A DNA stretch of 64,000 nucleotides from an uncultured bacterium (lineage in GTDB: Bacteria; Actinomycetota; Coriobacteriia; Coriobacteriales; Coriobacteriaceae), in assembly GCA_905215525.1 (NCBI GenBank), contig CAJMQJ010000003.1, positions 1 to 64,000 of the forward strand, read 5' to 3'. Below, one piece after another: positions 26,639 to 34,482 of this stretch (within the stretch, counting starts at the first letter, position 1; each line of letters starts with the position of its first letter). A program made the position numbers and the translations under genes. The notes under the pieces are model-generated. The model was not told the DNA's origin, did not search any database, and saw only the letters and a list, made by a program, of their open reading frames with translations.

Positions 26639-27619
26639 ATGGGACGGTGGCAGATGAACACCCTGATGTTCTTCTATACCCTAGCGATACTCGTGATCTG
26701 TATTGTGACGGCAGTGCTTTCGCTTGCCGCCTATGCCTCGTCTCGTCGACGCTTCTTTATCTATGGCAGCGGCGTTTTTATTTGCTATGCCATCGAGATG
26801 ACCGAGATCTTCTTTTTTGAATACACGTTGCAAAACCAGAGTTTTCCAGCCAGCGACTATTACTCAATTACCATGCCTGTGTTGCGGACCCTTGTGGCGA
26901 CCGCTTCACAAGCTTTTATCTGGCTCATTGCCATGGACTTGCTCGACAAACATTCAAAAAAGCAGTTTGTTATTCCCGTCGCAACGTTCTTCCTGAGCGA
27001 GCTGCTGATCATTGTCGCTGTCCCCTACGGCCCCATACATCAATGGCTCTACTACACGATGCGTCAGGTATTCCTTGTATTTGTGGGACTGTATATCTTT
27101 TGGACGGCGCATAAAAGCACGCAGGTCGAGCTTAAGGCGCGCGTCAACAATCAACGAAAGCACCTCATTATCGGCGCCATTCTGGTCGGGTGCATCGTTG
27201 CCGAGGATTTCTACAACATCCTTGTTGTTCCCATGAGCCTGGCACCCTCTTGGCTGCAGCTGTACCTGTCCGAGCGCAACTTTAGCGAGAACATCTTTGC
27301 GCGCTACTTTGCGATTCTGCTGATCATCTATGCCTATCACGTGCTTTCGATTCGCATGCAGGAGGCGCCCGAGGAAAAGAACGTCAGCGATCTTGATCGA
27401 CACATCGAAGAGCAGATGCCCTTCTATCGCAACGCCTACAAGCTCTCCAACCGCGAAACCGAAGTCATGCGTCTGGTTGTGTTGGGCAAATCGAACCAAG
27501 AGATCGCTGACGAGCTCTTCCTTGCCGTGGGTACCGTCAAGACCCACATCCACAACATCCTGGTCAAAACCGAGCAGCAAAACCGTACGACCCTGATCCT
27601 CCACTTTTGGAAACGATAA
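26639..27619 (+). CDS. aguR: Membrane LuxR-type regulator, AguR-like
   Basis: A 326-residue protein with seven hydrophobic helices followed by a LuxR helix-turn-helix (LSNRETEVMRLVVLGKSNQ...AVGTVKTHIHNILVKT). AguR of Lactococcus and Streptococcus is a transmembrane LuxR-type activator of the agmatine operon, and this gene is divergent from the putrescine carbamoyltransferase gene, so the assignment fits domain order and position. The start could also be the ATG at 26654; neither has a strong ribosome binding site. Confidence 0.85.
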   Translation: MGRWQMNTLMFFYTLAILVICIVTAVLSLAAYASSRRRFFIYGSGVFICYAIEMTEIFFFEYTLQNQSFPASDYYSITMPVLRTLVATASQAFIWLIAMDLLDKHSKKQFVIPVATFFLSELLIIVAVPYGPIHQWLYYTMRQVFLVFVGLYIFWTAHKSTQVELKARVNNQRKHLIIGAILVGCIVAEDFYNILVVPMSLAPSWLQLYLSERNFSENIFARYFAILLIIYAYHVLSIRMQEAPEEKNVSDLDRHIEEQMPFYRNAYKLSNRETEVMRLVVLGKSNQEIADELFLAVGTVKTHIHNILVKTEQQNRTTLILHFWKR

Positions 27620-27632
27620 CCTACCAAAAAGG

Positions 27633-27667
27633 GACAGGTTTATTTTGGCAGGTTTTATCTGGGCAAA
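27633..27667 (+). repeat. Copy of a 35-base conserved intergenic motif
   Basis: Begins 14 bases after the aguR stop (GACAGGTTTATTTTGGCAGG...). Nearly identical to 13571-13605 and, inverted, 8147-8181. Confidence 0.75.
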
Positions 27668-27672
27668 TGCCA

Positions 27673-27712
27673 AAACCGCCGCGAGGGAGCTACTTTCCCT
27701 CGCGGCGGTTTT
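27673..27712 (+). terminator. Terminator of aguR
   Basis: Stem 27673-27688 with 27696-27712 (AAACCGCCGCGAGGG), ending in TTTT. Confidence 0.85.
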
Positions 27713-27726
27713 CTAGCAGTAAAACC

Positions 27727-27844
27727 AAGTGAGTAGGCTTTTGGCGGGATCCGAGCACGCCCCAAAACGCCACAGCCCTGACCTGCGGTTTTGTTGAGCG
27801 TTTGTCGCAATGTGCTCGGCAGATCCAAAAAAGTCTACTCACTT
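27727..27844. repeat. AAGTGAGTAG palindromic element, copy 2
   Basis: Arms AAGTGAGTAG (27727-27736) and CTACTCACTT (27835-27844), inner CCGAGCAC pairing with GTGCTCGG, loop core GACCTGCGGTTTT at 27780-27792. Homologous to 13664-13782. Confidence 0.85.
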
Positions 27845-27869
27845 AGTTTTGAGATGCATCAGGCGGGCA

Positions 27870-27908
27870 AAAAACCGCCGCGAAGGGGGCCCGGCTTCCT
27901 TCGCGGCG
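27870..27908 (-). terminator. Minus-strand terminator of the Bce-type transporter
   Basis: Stem 27876-27886 with 27898-27908; AAAAAA at its left end is a T tract on the minus strand. Confidence 0.8.
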
Positions 27909-27946
27909 TTTGTTCGCTGTGGTTATGCGGCGGTTTTGCCCGCTCG

Positions 27947-30148
27947 CTACTCGCTGTAGCGGGTGGCGATGGCGGCTCGCACCATGCCGGTACTCATGAG
28001 GTACGTTACCAGGAAGTAGCCGCCGTAGGCTGCCAAGAAAATCGCACAGGTAAGGCCCACCGTGCCGCCGATGCTCATGTTGCCAAACGTGCTCACCAGC
28101 TCGATGATCACCTTGAGCGCCACAAAGGAGTGCGCCAGACCCACTGCCAGCGGGAACAGGAAGAACACCGCTTGCTGCGCCATCACCGAATGGCGAATCT
28201 GGCGGTCGTCACAGCCGATCTGCGCCAGCACGCGATAGCTGCGGCTTCCGTCGGCCACATTGGAGAGCTGCTGGATCGACAGAATTGCCGCACATGCAAC
28301 GACCAGTACAAAGCCAATATAGATGGCTAGATAGCTAATCATGCCGTTCATCTGCGCCGCCTGCGTATAGATCTCGGAGCGTGTCACGAAGACTCCCCAC
28401 GACCCCGGCTCCTTGCCGTCAACGAGCAGATTGTCGAGCATGGTGTATTTAATGCTCTCGTCTGCCTTGGTCACATCCATCCCCTGCTTGTAGTTAACGA
28501 GCAGATTACTGGAATACGGCTGCAGGTTAAGCTGGGACAGCAGCTCGTCGGCTACGACCACGGTACCGGGATTGCTGCCGAGTGCCGAGTTGGCGATGGC
28601 AGCCGTGTCCTCGTCCGACTTATCGGTTGCGGGCTTGAGCGTATGTCCGCCCAAGGTGAGGGTATGGCCCCCAGCCATGTACTTAGTGTACAGGTCGCCC
28701 AACTCGCCGCCCATATCACACGTAAGCACGTACTGGTCGCGGCCAATGCTCACCGGCTCCTCGCCCATCATCTGGCGCAGCTTGTTGTACTGGCTCGCCG
28801 GCGTCACAAACAGGCCCATATCATCGGCATTGCTACCCTCGAGCACCTTGGGGAGCTTTTCGCCCATGGCCTTGCACATCTCGCCTGCAGCTACCGAGGG
28901 ACCCGAGCCGCCAAGCGGGTAACTCAGATACGAATCGATCTGCACATGCTCACCGGCAACATCGGCGATATTGACCTTTTTGCCGGTCTCGTCGTTGTTG
29001 TCCGCCGACTTGCGCTCGCCATGCCATGCAGCGTACAAATCGACCGTTGCATCGGCCAGCACCATGCGATCGGCCTCAGACGGATTGACATACTCCTTGT
29101 AGTAGTCGAGCGTTTCGGGCGTGTAATAGACATACGTCTGAGACACGTCAACAGGGTTATAGCGCTCCAGGTTTTCGTTCATCACGTTGGCGATCGACAT
29201 ACCGCACGTCACCGAGGTGATGGCCAAAAACAGGATCATCGCGATGACGCCCATCGAAAAGCACACCGTATTGACCTTGGCCGCAAGCTGGCGTACGGTA
29301 AACATATTGAGGCCGCGCCAATAGACGCTGCGCAGGCCCTGCAGCAGCTTGATAAGCATGCCCGAAAGGCCCCAGAACAGGGCAAAGGTACCCACCGTAA
29401 CCATGGCCGTGGTGATACCAAACTGGTTCATGGCCTCCTGCAGCTTGGTATCGGTCGCGGTGAGCGGGAACCCGTCGCGCAGCAGACGGTAATAGGCCAC
29501 GCCCACAAGCACCGCGCCCACAGCAAAGATGGCAATCGCGATCCAGGGGTTGCGTGTCTTGATACTCTCGTTGCGACTCTCGGCACCCATAAGCTCGATG
29601 AGTTTGGTACGACGCACGGCGCGAAGGTTCAGCAGCAGCGTGAGCACAAACATTACGAGCATGCAGGCAAGGGTCAGGTTGAACGCATGCACCGAGAAGA
29701 AGAAGTGGAAATTGGCGATCTGCGTCTTAAAGAGCGAGGCCGTAAAGAACGTCATGAGCTGGGAAAGCCCCACGCCCAGCACAATGCCGGCGACAAAGGC
29801 GCCGACCGAAACGATCACCGTCTCGAGCGCCATGATCGTGGCGACGCGCCCGCGCCCCATGCCGAGCACCTGGTACAGGCCAAACTCCTTCTTGCGGCGT
29901 TTCATGATGAAGTTATTGGCATACACCATCAAAAAGGCCATGACACCGGCCAAAAAGTACGTCAGGTAGCCGAGCATGCTGCCCATAACCTGCGCCAAGC
30001 CCTCTTCATCGATGCCGGCAATGTCGACCTGCATCGAGACGGTGTTAAAGGCATAGAAGACGGTGACGCCCAGGGTGAGCGTCAAAAGGTAGACGAGGTA
30101 GTCGCGGCCGGCGCGGCGGACGTTGCCCCAAGCGAGTTTACAGAGCAT
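27947..30148 (-). CDS. FtsX-family ABC transporter permease (BceB-like)
   Basis: A permease of about 733 residues with an early group of four helices, a further group, a large extracytoplasmic domain of about 230 residues (roughly 365-600) and C-terminal helices. This is the layout of antimicrobial-peptide-sensing/resistance permeases of the BceB/VraG kind. I prefer the ATG at 30148 (GAGG 6 bases before); a GTG at 30160 is the alternative. It overlaps the 3' end of the ATPase gene. The two-component system usual next to such transporters is not nearby. Confidence 0.85.
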   Translation of the reverse strand: MLCKLAWGNVRRAGRDYLVYLLTLTLGVTVFYAFNTVSMQVDIAGIDEEGLAQVMGSMLGYLTYFLAGVMAFLMVYANNFIMKRRKKEFGLYQVLGMGRGRVATIMALETVIVSVGAFVAGIVLGVGLSQLMTFFTASLFKTQIANFHFFFSVHAFNLTLACMLVMFVLTLLLNLRAVRRTKLIELMGAESRNESIKTRNPWIAIAIFAVGAVLVGVAYYRLLRDGFPLTATDTKLQEAMNQFGITTAMVTVGTFALFWGLSGMLIKLLQGLRSVYWRGLNMFTVRQLAAKVNTVCFSMGVIAMILFLAITSVTCGMSIANVMNENLERYNPVDVSQTYVYYTPETLDYYKEYVNPSEADRMVLADATVDLYAAWHGERKSADNNDETGKKVNIADVAGEHVQIDSYLSYPLGGSGPSVAAGEMCKAMGEKLPKVLEGSNADDMGLFVTPASQYNKLRQMMGEEPVSIGRDQYVLTCDMGGELGDLYTKYMAGGHTLTLGGHTLKPATDKSDEDTAAIANSALGSNPGTVVVADELLSQLNLQPYSSNLLVNYKQGMDVTKADESIKYTMLDNLLVDGKEPGSWGVFVTRSEIYTQAAQMNGMISYLAIYIGFVLVVACAAILSIQQLSNVADGSRSYRVLAQIGCDDRQIRHSVMAQQAVFFLFPLAVGLAHSFVALKVIIELVSTFGNMSIGGTVGLTCAIFLAAYGGYFLVTYLMSTGMVRAAIATRYSE

Positions 30149-30923
30149 CGGAGCCCTCACCGCCCATCATGGCAACGACCTCCATAATGCGGTCGAAGAA
30201 CTCCCGGCGGTCGGTGTCGCCGCGGCGCAGCTCGGTGAAGATCTTGCCGTCGCGGATAAACAGCACGCGGCTCGTGTAACTTGCAGCAAAGCTATCGTGC
30301 GTGACCATGAGAACGGTGGCGCGCAGGCGGCGATTCAGGGCCTCCAGGCTCTCGAGCAGCAGGCGGGCGCTTTTGGAGTCGAGGGCGCCGGTGGGCTCGT
30401 CGGCCATAATCATAGTGGGGTCGGTGACGAGCGCGCGAGCCGCGGCAACGCGCTGCTGCTGACCACCGGACATCTGGTAGGGGTACTTGTCGAGTACCTG
30501 GCTAATAGACAGACGCGCGGCCACATCCTGCACGCGGGTCGAAATTTCGGCCGAGCTTGTGCGGGCGATGGTGAGCGGCAGGGCGATGTTCTCGCGTGCC
30601 GTGAGCGTATCGAGTAGGTTGGAGTCCTGGAAGATAAAGCCCAGCTCCTCGCGGCGGAACTGCGAAAGCTTGGCCTGCTTCATGCGCGTCACGTCCTGGC
30701 CGTTGATGCGGATGGTGCCACTCGTGGCGCTATCGATGGTCGACACGCAGTTGAGCAACGTCGACTTGCCCGAGCCCGAGGCGCCCATGATGCCGACGAA
30801 TTCGCCGCGGTTGACGGTAAAGCTGACATCGTTGAGCGCGCGGGTCACGTTGCCCAGTGCTCCATATACCTTTTCGAGATGCGCGACCTCCAGTACCGGG
30901 GTCGCCGTTTGCGTGGTTTGCAT
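30138..30923 (-). CDS. ABC transporter ATPase (BceA/LolD-type)
   Basis: A 261-residue ATPase with Walker A GASGSGKST, Q-loop FIFQDSNL, signature MSGGQQQRVAAARAL, Walker B IMADEPTGALD and H-loop VTHD. It is of the MacB/BceA class that works with FtsX-like permeases. ATG 30923 follows AAAGGA. First gene of a two-gene operon with the permease; predicted role is peptide antibiotic detoxification or lipid/lipoprotein handling. Confidence 0.92.
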   Translation of the reverse strand: MQTTQTATPVLEVAHLEKVYGALGNVTRALNDVSFTVNRGEFVGIMGASGSGKSTLLNCVSTIDSATSGTIRINGQDVTRMKQAKLSQFRREELGFIFQDSNLLDTLTARENIALPLTIARTSSAEISTRVQDVAARLSISQVLDKYPYQMSGGQQQRVAAARALVTDPTMIMADEPTGALDSKSARLLLESLEALNRRLRATVLMVTHDSFAASYTSRVLFIRDGKIFTELRRGDTDRREFFDRIMEVVAMMGGEGSDAL

Positions 30924-31067
30924 ACCGAGTCCTTTCTTGCGATTAGTCTACGGCATCTATAGTCGCAAGGAGCCGAGTCGGCTACCATCGATATGGCTTA
31001 CGCTTGCCTTACCGTTGCGTAAGGTAAGCGTAGTCTGCCATGTGTTGATGTTGAGAGAGGGCTCCTG

Positions 31068-32054
31068 TTGAAGACTGTTCATGTTGCCGCTGGGATCATT
31101 CGCAAGGAAGGATCTGACGAGCTGCTTGCCGTGCAGCGCGGCTACGGCAACATGCAGGGACTATGGGAGTTCCCGGGCGGCAAACTTCTGCGCGGCGAGA
31201 CACCCGAAGACGCCGTGCGCCGCGAGCTTATGGAAGAGCTACAGGTAAAAGTCACCAACCTGCGTGATTTCTACACCGTTGAGTATGACTACCCCGATTT
31301 TCATCTCTCCATGGAGTGTTACTACTGCTCGCTCGCCGATGAATCCGATGAGCCCCAGAAACACGACCGCCAGCTTGATATCCGCTGGATTCCACGCACC
31401 TCGCTTGCCACGGTGGAATGGATGCCCGCCGACAAGGGGCTCATTGATGCTCTGATTGAGTTAAAGGAAGATCGGCTTGAGGCAAGCTCCGCCGATGACG
31501 CCGCGCCCAACACAACCGACAAACCCGCCACCAAACCCAAGCGCGCACCTAAACGCCGCAGCAAAAAGCGTCCCAAGCCCGGTCTGCTCGACGGCATCGA
31601 TACCTCGGACCTCTCCGCTGACGAGCGCGAACTGGTCCGCCGTCGCGCCGCCATCAAAAAGTCCATGAAGGGCAACAAGCGCGCCAACACCAAGCCCGAG
31701 CTGCTCGTACGTCAGCGCCTACGGGCCGCGGGCCTTACGGGCTATCGTTTGGAATGGAAGGTACCCGGCAAGCCCGACATCGCCTTCCCCGGCCGCAAGA
31801 TCGCCATCTTCGTCAACGGTTGCTTTTGGCACCGCTGCCCCAAGTGCAACCCAAGCCAGCCCAAGCGCAACGTTGAGTTTTGGGAGGCAAAGTTCCGTCG
31901 CAACGTCGAGCGCGACCGTGCTGCTGTGGCAGCGCTCACTCAAATGGGCTGGACGCCCATAACCATCTGGGAATGCGAACTCAAAAAAGACCGCATCGAC
32001 GCCACGATGGAAAAGGTCATCGAGCAGGTGCGCGCCACAGAGCCGCAGCGCTAA
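31068..32054 (+). CDS. Nudix hydrolase fused to Vsr-type mismatch endonuclease
   Basis: A 328-residue fusion. Residues about 1-130 form a MutT-like Nudix domain with box GGKLLRGETPEDAVRRELME..EEL in the usual GX5EX7REUXEE spacing. A basic linker (about 150-175, PKRAPKRRSKKRPK) leads to a very-short-patch repair endonuclease domain (about 200-310): NTKPELLVRQRL, KPDIAFPGRKIAIFVNGCFW with the catalytic Asp, HRCPKC zinc/His region, NVERDR, and GWTPITIWECEL. Start is TTG preceded by GAGAGGG. Vsr normally follows a Dcm-type cytosine methylase; none is in the window. The fusion joins nucleotide-pool cleaning with G:T mismatch nicking in one protein. Confidence 0.9.
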   Translation: MKTVHVAAGIIRKEGSDELLAVQRGYGNMQGLWEFPGGKLLRGETPEDAVRRELMEELQVKVTNLRDFYTVEYDYPDFHLSMECYYCSLADESDEPQKHDRQLDIRWIPRTSLATVEWMPADKGLIDALIELKEDRLEASSADDAAPNTTDKPATKPKRAPKRRSKKRPKPGLLDGIDTSDLSADERELVRRRAAIKKSMKGNKRANTKPELLVRQRLRAAGLTGYRLEWKVPGKPDIAFPGRKIAIFVNGCFWHRCPKCNPSQPKRNVEFWEAKFRRNVERDRAAVAALTQMGWTPITIWECELKKDRIDATMEKVIEQVRATEPQR

Positions 32055-32139
32055 CAGCGAGCATTCACGCGCTACGCACGTCCGCGCCACATCCACGTCA
32101 CAAACCTTAGAAAGCCCTTAAGCTCAAAACCTTTCAAGA

Positions 32140-32180
32140 GTGTTACTCGATACCTCTGACCTGCAGTTTCATCGTAACAC
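32140..32180. repeat. Small palindrome with GACCTGCAGTTT loop
   Basis: Arms GTGTTACTCGAT (32140-32151) and ATCGTAACAC (32171-32180); loop core CTGACCTGCAGTTTC resembles the loop of the AAGTGAGTAG and ACTACGTTTA elements. Confidence 0.55.
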
Positions 32181-32240
32181 CAAACCAGGTTAAGCCTTTC
32201 TTTAGCGCTTCTTTGCGGCAGCCGCGGCATAATGTAGCCA

Positions 32241-32272
32241 GCGCACGGGACCTAGCAGCAGACCCCGTGCGC
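32241..32272 (+). terminator. Hairpin between Nudix-Vsr gene and small gene
   Basis: Stem GCGCACGGG (32241-32249) with CCCGTGCGC (32264-32272), then AACCTTTTGG. A weak terminator or leader hairpin. Confidence 0.5.
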
Positions 32273-32307
32273 AACCTTTTGGTGGACATCGAGGAGGCCG
32301 CATAAGC

Positions 32308-32517
32308 ATGCATTCTTCCAATGACGCAACACAGCAGTCATCCCTAAAACATGCAGACCTTTTCTCCTTCCCCCCGACACAGAGAAACGGCCTCCTCGAC
32401 TCCCCCACCACAAAAACCAAGCGCTCAGCCGATCAGAGCCTCAACTTGCGAGCATCCTTCGAAAAGCTCCAAGCATCCCTAGACAAGGCGTTCCCCGAAC
32501 AGGCAAGAGCAATCTAA
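32308..32517 (+). CDS. Small hydrophilic protein of 69 residues, unknown function
   Basis: Ser/Thr/Gln-rich N-terminus (MHSSNDATQQSSLKHADLF) and a short amphipathic C-terminal helix (ASFEKLQASLDKAFPEQA). GAGGAGG lies 10 bases before the ATG. It ends 25 bases before the AraC gene. No family recognised; it may be a real small protein or a leader peptide. Confidence 0.5.
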   Translation: MHSSNDATQQSSLKHADLFSFPPTQRNGLLDSPTTKTKRSADQSLNLRASFEKLQASLDKAFPEQARAI

Positions 32518-32530
32518 GCCCATCGCGCTT

Positions 32531-32536
32531 TATACT
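32531..32536 (+). promoter_or_regulatory. Putative -10 box giving a leaderless AraC mRNA
   Basis: TATACT ends 6 bases before the ATG at 32543, and no ribosome binding site precedes that ATG. This spacing fits transcription starting at or next to the start codon. Confidence 0.4.
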
Positions 32537-32542
32537 GATGCC

Positions 32543-33481
32543 ATGCGAAACATGGATCACATAGAATTGCACCGCGGAGGACGCGAGGAAGCGTTTCCCG
32601 AGACCGCCGAAGACTGGCCCTATATTGCCGAACGCGCAGAATTCGCTCGCTATCCGGGCAATTCCGTCCCCTGGCACTGGCATTCCGAAGTTGAGCTTTT
32701 CTACATGGAGCAGGGAGCGATTGACTATCGAACGCGCGCGGCTCATGAGCACGTACGCTTTGAGGAAGGGTCCGCCGGCTTTATCAACGGCGGCGTTTTG
32801 CACAGCACGCTGCAATCACCCAATTCGGCGCCAGCCATTCAAATGCTGCATATCTTTCAGCCGTCGATGCTCGGTGATCCCGCGGGACGTCTCCAAAAGC
32901 GCTACATCAACCCATTGCTTCAATGTCGAGGCGTCGATGTGCTCAAATGGTCGCCCACCAATCCCGACGATATGCCCTTTATCGATTTGCTGAAGAGCTC
33001 CTTTAGCCACGACCTTCAACGGCCGCAAAACGAGATGGCGCTTCGAAATAGTTTGTCAGAGCTCTGGATTCAGATTAACGCCAAGACCGAACCGCTCTTT
33101 TCTTCCGACGGCGCCTCTTGGATGACCAGCCGCGACGTACAGTTCAAGGCAATCCTGGACTTTATCCGCGCAAACTATGCAGCCGCTATAGATGTGCCCC
33201 AGATGGCATCTGCAGCCGGCGTAAGCGAAAGAGAGTGTTACCGCATTATCGAAACTTGTGCAGGAACGACCCCGGCGGCATATCTACGCGCATACCGCAT
33301 AAACCGTGCTTGCGAACTTTTGGCACACACCACGCGAACGGTACAGACAGTCGCGCGCCAATGCGGATTTATAACAGCAAGCCATCTTGGCCAGGTATTT
33401 AAAGAGCAAATGGGGTGCACTCCTTCGAGCTATCGAGCAGCAAGGCAGAATCTCGATAGCACCAGGCAGAAATCCCGCTAG
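32543..33481 (+). CDS. AraC-family regulator with cupin sensor domain
   Basis: A 312-residue regulator. The N-terminal cupin-like sensor has the HWHSEVELFYMEQG signature. The C-terminal double helix-turn-helix runs from ILDFIRANYAAAIDVPQMASAAGVS to QCGFITASHLGQVFKEQMGCTPSSYR, the AraC signature. Effector is probably a sugar or sugar derivative, as usual for this type. Downstream is a HAD phosphatase on the same strand with a ribosome binding site of its own, 56 bases away. Confidence 0.88.
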   Translation: MRNMDHIELHRGGREEAFPETAEDWPYIAERAEFARYPGNSVPWHWHSEVELFYMEQGAIDYRTRAAHEHVRFEEGSAGFINGGVLHSTLQSPNSAPAIQMLHIFQPSMLGDPAGRLQKRYINPLLQCRGVDVLKWSPTNPDDMPFIDLLKSSFSHDLQRPQNEMALRNSLSELWIQINAKTEPLFSSDGASWMTSRDVQFKAILDFIRANYAAAIDVPQMASAAGVSERECYRIIETCAGTTPAAYLRAYRINRACELLAHTTRTVQTVARQCGFITASHLGQVFKEQMGCTPSSYRAARQNLDSTRQKSR

Positions 33482-33537
33482 CCCTTCTTCTGTCACTGCA
33501 TCAAACTTGCAGGCAAACAACAGAGAGGAGCAATCAT

Positions 33538-34161
33538 ATGAAGCACTTTGACCATATCGTATTTGACGTTGATGGGACATTGGCAGATACAGAAGAAAGC
33601 GTTCTGTCATCGCTTGTTCAGATTGTCCAAGAAGAGACCAGCAAAACGCTTCCCCGACACGAGCTTGACTTTGCCCTCGGCATACCCGGCAAGGATGCCC
33701 TTGAGAAACTTGGGATCTACTCGCAGGCAACGTTGGATCGCTGGTGCCAAGTTGCCGCCAGCTTTAAAAGCACCATCAGCGTGTTTCCAGGTTTGCTTGA
33801 AGTCATCGCAACACTCGCCGATAGCGGCTGCAAACTTGGCATCGTCTCCTCACGTGCGCGCGACGAATACGCAAAAGAAATTGCACCCCTTGGTTTCGAT
33901 AAGTATTTTGAGCACATCATCCTTGTCGAAGACACAACCGAGCATAAACCCGCACCCGCACCCATGCTCGAATATCTCCGGCGTACGGGCGCGAATCCTG
34001 GCAACGTCGTCTACGTTGGCGACACCGTCTACGACGAACAATGCGCAACTTCGGCAGGGGTCAGTTTTGCCCGAGCAGCATGGGGATCACACCAAGATAT
34101 CCCAAACGCCACCTACAACCTCAAAACCCCCAACGACCTACTAACCCTAACAACCAAATGA
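33538..34161 (+). CDS. HAD-superfamily phosphatase (Gph/beta-phosphoglucomutase-like)
   Basis: A 207-residue haloacid dehalogenase-type hydrolase. Motif I DVDGTLADT (nucleophile Asp and acid/base Asp), motif II VSSRARDE, motif III Lys in EHKPAPAPM and motif IV VGDTVYDEQ are all present, with a helical cap domain after motif I. GAGAGGAGC precedes the ATG. Substrate likely a small sugar phosphate or phosphoglycolate. Base composition is a little AT-richer than its neighbours. Confidence 0.88.
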   Translation: MKHFDHIVFDVDGTLADTEESVLSSLVQIVQEETSKTLPRHELDFALGIPGKDALEKLGIYSQATLDRWCQVAASFKSTISVFPGLLEVIATLADSGCKLGIVSSRARDEYAKEIAPLGFDKYFEHIILVEDTTEHKPAPAPMLEYLRRTGANPGNVVYVGDTVYDEQCATSAGVSFARAAWGSHQDIPNATYNLKTPNDLLTLTTK

Positions 34162-34325
34162 CCCACGCGTCCCACCCTTTCAGCCCCAACACCACAAGGG
34201 CGATTGAGCAGGACGGTTTGGGCGGGTCCCCGTACTTAGTTTCCAAAATCATTCCGCAGCGCGAAGGCTTCTTATTATTTTCCGCCCAACGCCACAAGGG
34301 CGACGACCTCGAGTAGGTCAACCTG

Positions 34326-34450
34326 GGAGGGACGAGGGCTTAGTTCCCCAATCTTTCCGCAGGGGGCAAAAAGCCTCGCCGCACGAAGTGCGCAGCGAGG
34401 CTTTTTGCATGCCCGAGGACGATTGGGGAACTAAGCCCTCGTCCCTCCCC
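34326..34450. repeat. 125-bp palindrome with perfect 29-bp arms and central hairpin
   Basis: Arm 34326-34354 is the exact reverse complement of 34422-34450. The centre is a terminator-like hairpin, 34369-34380 with 34396-34407, flanked by A and T runs, so it can end both the HAD (plus) and aldolase (minus) transcripts. A diverged half-copy lies upstream at about 34187-34260 (CCACAAGGGCGA..., ATTCCGCAG). The central hairpin matches that at 1-39. Confidence 0.88.
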
Positions 34451-34482
34451 GGGATATGTAGCGAGTCGGAGTACCCTTGCTG

